From contig DRQF01000110.1 in assembly GCA_011369445.1 (NCBI GenBank), forward strand, positions 1 to 42,187: a DNA stretch of 42,187 bases, given 5' to 3'. The notes beneath the pieces are model-generated. The model was not told the DNA's origin. It saw only the letters and a list, made by a program, of their open reading frames with translations, and made no database searches. Positions 1 through 6,989 of the stretch are shown here, piece after piece. Both the position numbers and the translations under genes were made by a program. The DNA comes from Planctomycetota bacterium (GTDB lineage: Bacteria; Planctomycetota; GCA-002687715; DRQF01). Within the stretch, counting starts at the first letter, position 1, and the number at the start of each line of letters is the position of its first letter.

Positions 1-520
1 CGTCCTTCAGGATGTTTTCCTCTTTGCCGACACGCTCCGAGAAAACCTCCGACTCGGCGACGACTCCATCGATGACGAGACGTTGATGAAAGCCTGTCGT
101 ACGGTGCTTGCCGAGGACTTCGTGAACTCCCTCCCGGGCGGCCTCGACTTCCAGGTGCAGGAACGCGGCGCGACCTTCTCGCAGGGACAAAAACAACTCA
201 TTTCGTTTGCCAGGACAGTCGCGCACGATCCCCCGGTGCTCGTCCTCGACGAGGCGACATCGAGCGTGGACACGGCAACGGAGCAGCTCATCCAACAGGC
301 CCTCGAGGGGCTCATGAGTGGTCGGACGGTCCTCGTCATCGCCCACCGGCTCTCCACGATCAAAAAGGCCGGCCGCATCCTGGTCATGCATCATGGAGAG
401 CTCGTCGAGGAAGGCAGCCACGCAGAGTTGCTGAAGAAGGATGGCGTCTATCGCAAACTCTACGAGTTGCAGTATGCCACCGAGGACAAGCGAAAAGCTC
501 GAACGAAGGGAACGGGTTGA
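1..520 (+). CDS. ABC exporter ATP-binding domain, C-terminal fragment
   Basis: The gene enters from the left edge with its first full codon at base 2; about 172 residues are visible. It is the second half of an ABC nucleotide-binding domain. In order it shows the Q-loop region (VLQDVFLF), an ABC signature of the form FSQGQKQLISFAR, Walker B with the catalytic Glu (VLVLDEATSSVD) and the H-loop His (VIAHRLSTI). The SQGQKQ signature resembles one half of heterodimeric multidrug or lipid exporters of the LmrCD/YheHI type, so a membrane-fused type IV exporter is likely; the transmembrane part lies outside the window. The stop codon overlaps the ATG of the thymidylate kinase gene by one base, so the two are translationally linked. 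The family is certain; the transported substrate cannot be told. Confidence 0.93.
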   Translation, partial: VLQDVFLFADTLRENLRLGDDSIDDETLMKACRTVLAEDFVNSLPGGLDFQVQERGATFSQGQKQLISFARTVAHDPPVLVLDEATSSVDTATEQLIQQALEGLMSGRTVLVIAHRLSTIKKAGRILVMHHGELVEEGSHAELLKKDGVYRKLYELQYATEDKRKARTKGTG

Positions 521-1134
521 TGGCGCAGTTCATCGTGATCGAAGGCATCGACGGAGCGGGAACCTCCACCCAGGCGCGCCGACTTGCGGAAGCGTTGCGG
601 GACGCCGGAAGAGAGGTCCGTGAGACTTTCGAACCCACGGATGGCCCCGTGGGGCTCCTCATCCGATCGATGCTTCGGAAAACCGAACCGCCGCTGCCCG
701 ACCCCAAGGCCGCGAAACGGCTTTTTGCGCGCCTTTTCGCCGCGGATCGCCACCATCACCTGCACAAACCGGACGATGGCGTACTCTCGTGCCTGGCGGC
801 CAACCGAGACGTGGTAGCCGCCCGCTACGTTCTCTCGTCCTTGGCCTACGAAGGCGACGACGCCATCGAGCAGGCCTTCGTTCTCGCTCAGAACGCCGAG
901 TTCCCGACCCCCGATCTCACGGTCTACCTCGACTGTCCGGTCTCGCTGGCGCTGGACCGTATTCGAGCCCGCGGGCAAACCGTTGAACTCTTCGAAAACG
1001 AAGCCAAGCTCGCCCGTGTCCGAGCGGGCTACGAGCGGGCGCTCTCGGGTTATCCGGGGGTGGTTCTTCGTCTGGATGCGGCCCGCGCGCCGGAGGAATT
1101 GACGCAGGATATCCTCAGCCAGATCGCCCGCTGA
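520..1134 (+). CDS. tmk: Thymidylate kinase (dTMP kinase) with altered P-loop
   Basis: This 204-residue protein has the normal length and layout of dTMP kinase, which phosphorylates dTMP to dTDP in the cytoplasm. The N-terminus FIVIEGIDGAGTSTQ is the family P-loop, but residue 15 is Thr where the Walker A Lys (GKS/T) is expected. Further on, DRHHHLH fits the DRxxH region. The usual DRY segment of the TMP site reads A101-R-Y followed by VLSSLAYEG, so the Asp is Ala. The LID-like stretch RIRARGQTVELFE is present. The start at 520 is the ATG overlapping the upstream TGA; a TTG three bases earlier is less likely. It may belong to a divergent tmk subfamily that lacks the P-loop Lys, or be a paralogue with changed activity. 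Family assignment is firm; activity is inferred. Confidence 0.88.
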   Translation: MAQFIVIEGIDGAGTSTQARRLAEALRDAGREVRETFEPTDGPVGLLIRSMLRKTEPPLPDPKAAKRLFARLFAADRHHHLHKPDDGVLSCLAANRDVVAARYVLSSLAYEGDDAIEQAFVLAQNAEFPTPDLTVYLDCPVSLALDRIRARGQTVELFENEAKLARVRAGYERALSGYPGVVLRLDAARAPEELTQDILSQIAR

Positions 1135-1138
1135 GTTT

Positions 1139-2284
1139 TCAGAGAAGAACCCACCGGCATGTGTTGGCGCTCGACGCTCCCAGCTCGAAGAACAACACGG
1201 ACGCAAACCCCGGGGCCGTATTCGCGGGAATGGTCTCTCCCACCGAGTCCGGTCCGCCGACGGGGCTTACGTAGACGCCGATGTTGGAAGCGATACCCGT
1301 CCCCATACCGTTCGAAAGATCGGTGTCGATGCCGACGAGGGGGTCGCCGTCCGTCACACCAACGATGACATCGTCCGTGGCGAGGGTCGCGGGGAGGAAG
1401 CCGGAGAGATCCACCGAAACGTCGCTGAAGTTCCCAGCGGGGAAGGTGGCGAAAAACGTTCCGGCGGGCTCGTTCGAACTCCAGTGGATCTGATCGCGGA
1501 ATTCGACGGTGACCCCATTGGCGCTCTCGCGGACGGCGTAGGTGGCGCCGCTCTGAATCCCGCCGGGATTCAAGTCCGTCCATGCCACGGCCACCCCCGG
1601 GTTGGGGGCGATTCCCCATCCTCCGAAGAATTCGGGCATTGTCTCCGTGAAGTCCGTCGACCCCTGGGCAAAGGTGATGAACCCGTTGGAGTTCACGAAG
1701 AGTTGGGAGTACGTAGCACCGCAGAACTCAGTGGGCGCCGCCAGGGTAAAGGTATGGAGGACGAAATCGTCGTCGCCTAGAACGTAGACCGTTTCGATAT
1801 CCCCGAATGTCCCACGAATCGCCATCGAGTTGCGGAACGGGAAGGGAGCCTGCGTCGGGTCCGTAACGATCGCCTGCACCGCTCCCAAGACCGAGGAGGG
1901 AGGATTCGCCCCCGAGATCCCGGCCGTCAAGGAGAAGGGGGTATGCCCCAGGTAATCGAGAAATGTCCCCGTCGAAAGGCCCACGCCATCGACGATGACC
2001 GCCCCCGACGAGAGGTCCAGCGCGCCCCCCCAAGGCGTTGGAAGGGTGGCGCAGCCCAAGGTTCCCAGGATCAAGATGAGGTCCTCGGAAGACCCCAGGC
2101 TCGTCGTCACGTCCACGGTGACCGCGGTGGCGCCCGCAAGATTGACATCGGCGCTGCCGACGAGAGGGACCTGACCGTTGAGAGTGATGGCAGCATGGGG
2201 GTGACCCGGATCGCACCCGGGTCGTTGCCCCGAAAGAGGAAGGACCGCGACGGCAAGAAAAAGGAGCGTTCGCATCAAAGTCAT
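1139..2284 (-). CDS. Secreted protein, paralogue of the 2486-3628 gene
   Basis: This 381-residue protein starts with a Sec signal peptide (MTLMRTLLFLAVAVLPLSG, cleavage near residue 19) and has no later membrane segment, so it is exported or surface-located. The mature part begins RPGCDPGHPHA and is rich in Gly, Thr, Asp and Ser, like beta-sandwich surface proteins. Around residue 195 it has VNSNGFITFAQGSTDF followed by a GWGIAPNPGVAVAWTDLN stretch, similar to nidogen-like or fibre-associated modules seen in secreted proteins. It aligns along its whole length with the 380-residue neighbour, so the two arose by tandem duplication. The start at 2284 has AAGGAG seven bases upstream. It ends convergently four bases from tmk. 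Function unknown; adhesin or extracellular matrix protein is only a guess. Confidence 0.85.
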   Translation of the reverse strand: MTLMRTLLFLAVAVLPLSGQRPGCDPGHPHAAITLNGQVPLVGSADVNLAGATAVTVDVTTSLGSSEDLILILGTLGCATLPTPWGGALDLSSGAVIVDGVGLSTGTFLDYLGHTPFSLTAGISGANPPSSVLGAVQAIVTDPTQAPFPFRNSMAIRGTFGDIETVYVLGDDDFVLHTFTLAAPTEFCGATYSQLFVNSNGFITFAQGSTDFTETMPEFFGGWGIAPNPGVAVAWTDLNPGGIQSGATYAVRESANGVTVEFRDQIHWSSNEPAGTFFATFPAGNFSDVSVDLSGFLPATLATDDVIVGVTDGDPLVGIDTDLSNGMGTGIASNIGVYVSPVGGPDSVGETIPANTAPGFASVLFFELGASSANTCRWVLL

Positions 2285-2424
2285 GAGATCTCTCCTTATG
2301 GACGGAACGGGGTCACCGGACCATCGACGATTCCATGCCGGTTATTCTCGAAACGATAGGGTCCATGCATCCTAAGCGATTCTCGCCCTGGTGCCGAGGC
2401 CTTTCCCATCGCGTCGGCCATGGC

Positions 2425-2457
2425 AAAAAAAAAAGCCCGAGCCGGGACGGCTCGGGC
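2425..2457 (-). terminator. Intrinsic terminator of the 2486-3628 gene
   Basis: On the minus strand a perfect 9-bp stem (2449-2457 with 2435-2443) closes a five-base loop and runs directly into ten T residues (A-run 2425-2434 on the plus strand). It lies 28 bases after the stop codon of the secreted protein gene and separates it from its downstream paralogue. Confidence 0.93.
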
Positions 2458-2485
2458 ACTCAGACTCTGGTTGAATCGGGCAATC

Positions 2486-3628
2486 TCAGGGGGTGATCGC
2501 CCAGCGACAACTTCCATGGAACCCCAACTCGAAGAACTGCACGGTCCCGAAACCGGGTGCCGTGTTGGCGGGGATCAACTCACCGATGGAATCGGGGCCA
2601 CCGAGGGGGCTCGTATACGACCCGATGTTCGATGAGATCCCCGTGCCCATTCCATCGGACAGATCCGTGTCGATGCCCACGCTGGCGTCGCCGTCCGTGA
2701 CGCCCACGATGATGTCATCCGTCGCCGTGGTGGCGGGAATGAACCCCGTCAAGTCGATCCTCGTGTCACTGAAGCTGCTATCCAAGAACGTCACCGAGAA
2801 CGTGCCTGCGGGCTCCTGGGAGCTCCAGTGAATCTGATCCCGAAACTCCACTTGGACTCCGTTGCCGCTTTCGCGAACGGCGTAGGTGGCGCCGCTCGTC
2901 AGTCCACCACGGTTGAGATCGCTGTAGGCCACCGCAACACCGGGATTGGGAGCGCTGCCCCAGCCATCGAAGAACTCTCCCAGGGTCTCCGAGAAGTCGT
3001 TGGACCCGGCATTGAAGGTCACGAACCCATTGGAATTGACGAAGAACTGGGTGGCGGAAACGCCGCAGAATTCAATGGGATTGGCGGTGATCAAGGTGTG
3101 CTGCACGAAGTCGTCGTCGGCGAGGGTGTAGACCGTTTCGGCCACACCGAAGGTCGAACGGATGGCGAGGGTGTTGCGGAAGGCGAAGGGCATGTTCGTA
3201 GGATCCGTCACGATGGCTTGCGTGGTCCCCAGAACCGCCGTCGGGGGGTTCGCTCCCGACAAAGAAGCAGCCAGGCTGAACGGGGTGTGGGCCAAGTAGT
3301 CGAGGAACGTTCCGGTTGTGAGACCAAGACCGTCCGCCACGACTTCTCCCGCAGACATGTCGATGCTCCCGCCCCACGGAGTGGGCAGGGCGCCGCAGGC
3401 GAGGGTGCCCAGAATGAGGATCACATCCTCCGTGGAGCCCAAACTTGTGCTGACATCGATGGTGATGATGGGGCTCCCGGCTAGGTCCACGTCGTTGCTT
3501 CCAAGGGCGGGCACGGTGCTGTTTATGACCAGCCGGGCGTTGGCATGGCCGGGGTCGCAGCCCGGCTGCTGAGCGAAAGCGAGGGCGCTCATAGCGAGAC
3601 AGGCGCAAAAGGTCTTGATCTGGCTCAT
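2486..3628 (-). CDS. Secreted protein, paralogue of the 1139-2284 gene
   Basis: This 380-residue exported protein has signal peptide MSQIKTFCACLAMSALAFAQ followed by QPGCDPGHANARL. It is collinear with the neighbour at 1139-2284: shared blocks include SLGSTEDVILILGTL, PTPWGG, GTFLDYLAHTPFSL, FVNSNGFVTF, FRDQIHWSS.EPAGTF and GVTDGD..VGIDTDLS.GMGTGI. Conserved Cys residues occur near the mature N-terminus (PGCDPGH), in TLACG, in EFCG and near the C-terminus (SCRW), so disulfides are possible. The start at 3628 has GAGGAG nine bases upstream. A strong terminator follows the gene, so each paralogue is probably its own transcription unit. Function is unknown. Confidence 0.85.
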   Translation of the reverse strand: MSQIKTFCACLAMSALAFAQQPGCDPGHANARLVINSTVPALGSNDVDLAGSPIITIDVSTSLGSTEDVILILGTLACGALPTPWGGSIDMSAGEVVADGLGLTTGTFLDYLAHTPFSLAASLSGANPPTAVLGTTQAIVTDPTNMPFAFRNTLAIRSTFGVAETVYTLADDDFVQHTLITANPIEFCGVSATQFFVNSNGFVTFNAGSNDFSETLGEFFDGWGSAPNPGVAVAYSDLNRGGLTSGATYAVRESGNGVQVEFRDQIHWSSQEPAGTFSVTFLDSSFSDTRIDLTGFIPATTATDDIIVGVTDGDASVGIDTDLSDGMGTGISSNIGSYTSPLGGPDSIGELIPANTAPGFGTVQFFELGFHGSCRWAITP

Positions 3629-3944
3629 GGGGTAGTACTCCTCAATGAAACGTTTTCAGGGGGTCGAAAGGGCGCGGTGCCAATTCATGTCGAGGGAGTG
3701 GGATGTCTTGGGTGGGTGAACCGGGCGGGTCGCGCCAACTCTCATCTTCCTACAATTTATAGAGCGAAAACCCTGCGACCAGGGAAAAATTGCCGAGATC
3801 CCCGGCGACGGGGCGGAAATCCTCCGTAATCGCTTTTTAGCGCGACACTTACGATGTCAAATCGACGGCAGAGTTTTGGGCCGGCCTCGGCAGGGACGGA
3901 GCCACCAGGGGCCCGCGAAGGCCGACGCGCCCCGGCGAGCGAGG
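3629..3944. other. Intergenic region without a recognised gene
   Basis: This 316-base gap lies upstream of the minus-strand secreted protein gene and downstream of the bTHX gene. It should carry the promoter of the secreted protein. The only suggestive element is an A/T-rich patch at 3751-3790, with TATAAA on the minus strand at 3756-3761 and no convincing -35 box. No coding sequence, RNA gene or clear terminator was seen. Confidence 0.4.
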
Positions 3945-4049
3945 TCAGTCCTTCTTCGCACCCTTCTTCTTGCCCTTCTTGGGGCGGTACTTGCCGGACG
4001 TTCCCAGCCAGATCTTACCTCGACGGGTGCGACGATCTCCTCGGCCCAT
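3945..4049 (-). CDS. 30S ribosomal protein bTHX (Thx), 34 residues
   Basis: A 35-codon minus-strand frame encodes a very basic peptide beginning [20 protein letters not shown] and continuing [14 protein letters not shown]. This matches the bTHX family (Thermus Thx has a [25 protein letters not shown]-like sequence), a small peptide that fits in a cavity of the 30S head and stabilises it. Gly, Asp, the RRTRRGKIW core and the GKYRPKK block are all present; only the C-terminal KKGAKKD tail is longer. GGAG lies about ten bases upstream of the ATG. The gene is short enough to be missed by length-filtered gene callers. It stands alone between the secreted protein gene and a small membrane protein gene of the same strand. 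Confidence 0.9.
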   Translation of the reverse strand: MGRGDRRTRRGKIWLGTSGKYRPKKGKKKGAKKD

Positions 4050-4136
4050 GGCGGACTCTCCTCTCGGTTTCGACAAACTTACAGGGAAACAAGGGTGCGT
4101 CCTATGCGCCCTGAGATCAAGCCGTCCCCAGGGGTG

Positions 4137-4301
4137 TCAGCGCTTGGGGATCAAGACGTGACCAATCAGGAAGAGCAAAAGCCCACCCAGAGCGAAGGTC
4201 CACATCTCCCGCTCCGTCGTGCCGGAATCGAAGCCGATCAAACAGCCGATCCCCGTCAGGCCGAGACCGATGATCTGCAGCAGACGGCCGACGTAAAACA
4301 T
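4137..4301 (-). CDS. Small two-helix membrane protein, 54 residues
   Basis: The encoded peptide starts MFYVGRLLQIIGLGLTGIGC and ends FALGGLLLFLIGHVLIPKR. Two hydrophobic helices, roughly residues 4-22 and 34-51, are joined by a polar loop (FDSGTTEREMW). The start at 4301 is chosen because GGAGGA lies eight bases upstream; an upstream ATG at 4352 would add a basic 17-residue extension with no ribosome-binding site. It lies upstream of the bTHX gene on the same strand and divergent from the M50 protease gene. Similar tiny two-TM proteins are common in bacteria and mostly uncharacterised. No function is proposed. Confidence 0.72.
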   Translation of the reverse strand: MFYVGRLLQIIGLGLTGIGCLIGFDSGTTEREMWTFALGGLLLFLIGHVLIPKR

Positions 4302-4354
4302 CCAGCGATTCCTCCGCGGGCCTGGCGACTTCCGCCGGGTTATAACAGGCACCC

Positions 4355-5239
4355 ATGAACCAGGCCTACGAGATCTTCCGCATTCGCGGCATCGCTGTGA
4401 GACTCCAACCGAGCCTCCTTCTTCTCGGAGGCATCCTCGTCCTGTTGGCGCTCGGCGCCGGCGGGTCCCCCGCCGAGGTGGCCTGGCGCCTGTCCGCCCC
4501 CGTCATCCTCTTCCTGACGGTCCTCGTCCATGAGTTGGGGCACGCCACGACCGCTCGTCGGCAGGGGATCCAGGTCCAGGACATTCTCCTGGGCCCGCTC
4601 GGGGGCGCCGCGCGCTTGAGCGGCCTCATGGAATCCCCATCCAAGGAGTGGAAGGTGGCGGCCGCCGGCCCCGTCGTCAACCTCGTCCTCGCGGGGGGAG
4701 CCCTCCTCGTGGGGCGACTCACCGGCGCCCTTTCCTGGCATGACCTGGGGACTCCCGCCTCATGGGCCCGAGGCGACATCGAAGGAATCGCCGAGAGCCC
4801 ACTGCTTTCCGTCATCGCCTTCAATGCGCTGCTCGGGACGTTGAACCTCATTCCCGCCTTCCCCATGGATGGAGGACGGATTCTTCGAGCTCTCCTCTGG
4901 ACCCGCATCGGCCGACTGCGGGCGACCCGGATTGCCAGCCGGATCGGCATGTGGTTTTCACTCGTTCTCATCCTGGCCCCGTTTTTCATGAACGACGCCA
5001 TCCGGTGGATTCTCCCCCTCCTGGGGATCACCCTGATCCTCGCGGGGCTCAAGGAGCGACTCATGGTCGAAGCGCGCGAAGGGCTTTTCCGGATGACCTC
5101 GTTCGGCGCTCCCCCCGACGGCGCAGGGGCCCCCGGAGGCAGCGCCGGACCGGCGCGCGACGATCTGGATCTCTCGGATGGCGAGGTCATCGACGTGACG
5201 GGCCGCAGTCACGTCGTCGACCCGAACGCGGATCGCTGA
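4355..5239 (+). CDS. Site-2-type zinc metalloprotease (M50 family)
   Basis: This 294-residue integral membrane protein is an intramembrane zinc protease. The HELGH zinc motif has ligands H59 and H63 and catalytic E60, and sits in a hydrophobic helix. The third ligand is in NLIPAFPMDGGR (D172), which matches the family NxxPxxPLDGGR signature. Five to six hydrophobic segments cover about residues 17-240. No PDZ or CBS domain is seen; instead there is a polar Gly/Pro/Asp-rich tail of about 50 residues. This core-only layout fits the SpoIVFB/S2P-like branch better than RseP. Such enzymes cleave membrane-spanning regulators, but the substrate is unknown. The stop codon directly abuts the ATG of the MFS transporter, implying one transcript. 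Confidence 0.9.
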   Translation: MNQAYEIFRIRGIAVRLQPSLLLLGGILVLLALGAGGSPAEVAWRLSAPVILFLTVLVHELGHATTARRQGIQVQDILLGPLGGAARLSGLMESPSKEWKVAAAGPVVNLVLAGGALLVGRLTGALSWHDLGTPASWARGDIEGIAESPLLSVIAFNALLGTLNLIPAFPMDGGRILRALLWTRIGRLRATRIASRIGMWFSLVLILAPFFMNDAIRWILPLLGITLILAGLKERLMVEAREGLFRMTSFGAPPDGAGAPGGSAGPARDDLDLSDGEVIDVTGRSHVVDPNADR

Positions 5240-6493
5240 ATGAATTGGTCACGAGAGAAGCGCCGAGAGATCGCTTCTTGGTGTCTCTTCGATTTCGCCA
5301 ACTCCTCATTCACGACCGTCGTCATCACGGTGATCTACGCTCGCTACTTCACGACGCGCGTGGCGGGAGATCAAGGCCATCTTTGGAGTCTCGCACTCGC
5401 CATATCCAACGCGATCATCATCGTCAGCGGACCGATCGTGGGAGCAGTTGCCGACCGGCACGCGATCAAAAAACGCCTCCTCTTCGCGAGCTACCTGGCC
5501 TGCGTGCTCTGCACCGCGGGCCTGTTTCTTCCGACCCGAGGCGACTGGTCGACGGCCTTTCTCCTCTTCGTCGTCGCGAACGTGGCCTTCAGCACGGGTG
5601 AGAATCTCATCGCGGCGTTTCTCCCCGAGATCGCCCGGCCCGAGGAGATCGGCAAGGTCTCTGGAATGGGCTGGGCCACCGGCTACGCAGGGGGGCTGCT
5701 GGCTCTCTTGGTGTGCCTCCCTCTGGCCCGATCCGGCGATGACCTCACCCTCCGTAGCACGAACCTCGTCGTAGCGGGCTTCTTCCTCTTGGGGGGAATC
5801 CCGACTTTTCTCTTCGTGCGCGAGCGAAGCCGAAAACCCGGGGACGCGAGTTCGACCGCCGAACGCCCAAGCGCCTTCGCCGAAGTGCGCCGTACGTGGA
5901 CCCGACGACGTGAATTCCCCGAACTCTTCCGCTTCCTCACCGCCTATCTCGTCTTCAGCATAGGTGTGTACGGGGTGATTCAGTTCGCCTCGATTTTGGC
6001 CGAAGACTTCTCGCTCAGCCCGGCCGAAACGATCCCTCCCCTCATCGCCGCTCAAGTCACGGCCGCCGTCGGAGCCATGACCGTTGGTCGGGGCATGGCC
6101 CGCTTCGGGGCGGTCGGTTTCATTCGAATGAGCTTGCTCATGTGGATCGCATGCGGGGCGGTCGCTCTTTTTGCCCGAGGCGCCGTGGGATTCTGGGTGC
6201 TGGCTGTTCTCGCCGGAGGAGCGCTCGGAGCGACCATGGCCGCATCCCGCGCCACCGTGGCCCTCTTCACGCCGACCCGTCGCAGCGGAGAGATCTTCGG
6301 TTTTTGGGGACTCTACGGCCGTCTGGCGGCCATCCTTGCCCCCCTGGGCAACTGGGCCCTCCTGACGGTCTCAGGCGGTTCGAAGCGCGCCGGGGTTCTT
6401 TATTTCACTCTCAGTTTCGTTCTCGGATGTCTCCTCCTCCGACGGGTCGACGAAAGAGCCGGTCGGGACCGTGCGGTCAAGCGGGTCACCTGA
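5240..6493 (+). CDS. MFS transporter, UMF1/Atg22-like
   Basis: This 417-residue polytopic protein has about 12 hydrophobic segments. The N-terminus KRREIASWCLFDFANSSF is the hallmark of the UMF1 (Atg22-like) branch of the major facilitator superfamily, and a second half beginning near EFPELFRFLTAYLVF repeats the six-helix bundle. Yeast Atg22 exports amino acids from the vacuole; bacterial members are poorly characterised, so the substrate is unknown. It starts immediately after the M50 protease stop codon. Its 3' end overlaps the 3' end of the convergent minus-strand gene by eight bases, so there is no room for a separate terminator. Confidence 0.9.
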   Translation: MNWSREKRREIASWCLFDFANSSFTTVVITVIYARYFTTRVAGDQGHLWSLALAISNAIIIVSGPIVGAVADRHAIKKRLLFASYLACVLCTAGLFLPTRGDWSTAFLLFVVANVAFSTGENLIAAFLPEIARPEEIGKVSGMGWATGYAGGLLALLVCLPLARSGDDLTLRSTNLVVAGFFLLGGIPTFLFVRERSRKPGDASSTAERPSAFAEVRRTWTRRREFPELFRFLTAYLVFSIGVYGVIQFASILAEDFSLSPAETIPPLIAAQVTAAVGAMTVGRGMARFGAVGFIRMSLLMWIACGAVALFARGAVGFWVLAVLAGGALGATMAASRATVALFTPTRRSGEIFGFWGLYGRLAAILAPLGNWALLTVSGGSKRAGVLYFTLSFVLGCLLLRRVDERAGRDRAVKRVT

Positions 6494-6989
6494 AGATCCG
6501 CATCCACCACAGGGAAACGACGGCGGCAAGAGCCGCGGCCAGAAGGAGCAGGCGCTGTCTCCGAAGACGTTCCCCGGACAACTCCGCCTCGAGGCGCGAC
6601 TGCCCGGCATCGAGCATGGCCACCCGTTGCGCCACCTGATCGAGGCGCCGCGCCATGTCCGGCAAGGCAGCCGCCATGAGTTCCAACCTCTCACCAGCCT
6701 GCTCACACCAGTTCCCCAACGCGATCAGAGCCGGATCGCGGCGGGGCGCCACGGGCGGCTCGCTCGTCGTATCCTTCTCCAGGGCATGCGCGGGAAGAAT
6801 CGGGCCCTCCAGCCTTTGCCCGGCATCCGCCGGCGGCTCGACACCGAGGCGAGACTCCAATTCGCGAAGCACGGTCTCGAGACGTCGCAGTTCCTTCTCC
6901 CTTGCCTCCAACAGTGAGCGAATGCGACGCGCTTCAGAAGAGCAATCGGCGGGTCGGTCTCTCATGGTTTCCGATTCCGATGCGCTCAT
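6486..6989 (-). CDS. Coiled-coil protein with C-terminal membrane anchor
   Basis: This 167-residue protein has a charged heptad-like coiled coil at about residues 18-48 (RIRSLLEAREKELRRLETVL). A Pro-rich linker follows, then a second helical stretch (ALPDMARRLDQVAQRVAML) and one hydrophobic C-terminal helix (LLLLAAALAAVVSLWWM) ending in basic residues. It looks like a tail-anchored inner membrane protein with its coiled coil in the cytoplasm. The ATG overlaps the stop of the upstream large membrane protein gene (ATGA), so the two are translationally coupled and may form a complex. No family is recognised. Confidence 0.7.
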   Translation of the reverse strand: MSASESETMRDRPADCSSEARRIRSLLEAREKELRRLETVLRELESRLGVEPPADAGQRLEGPILPAHALEKDTTSEPPVAPRRDPALIALGNWCEQAGERLELMAAALPDMARRLDQVAQRVAMLDAGQSRLEAELSGERLRRQRLLLLAAALAAVVSLWWMRIFR

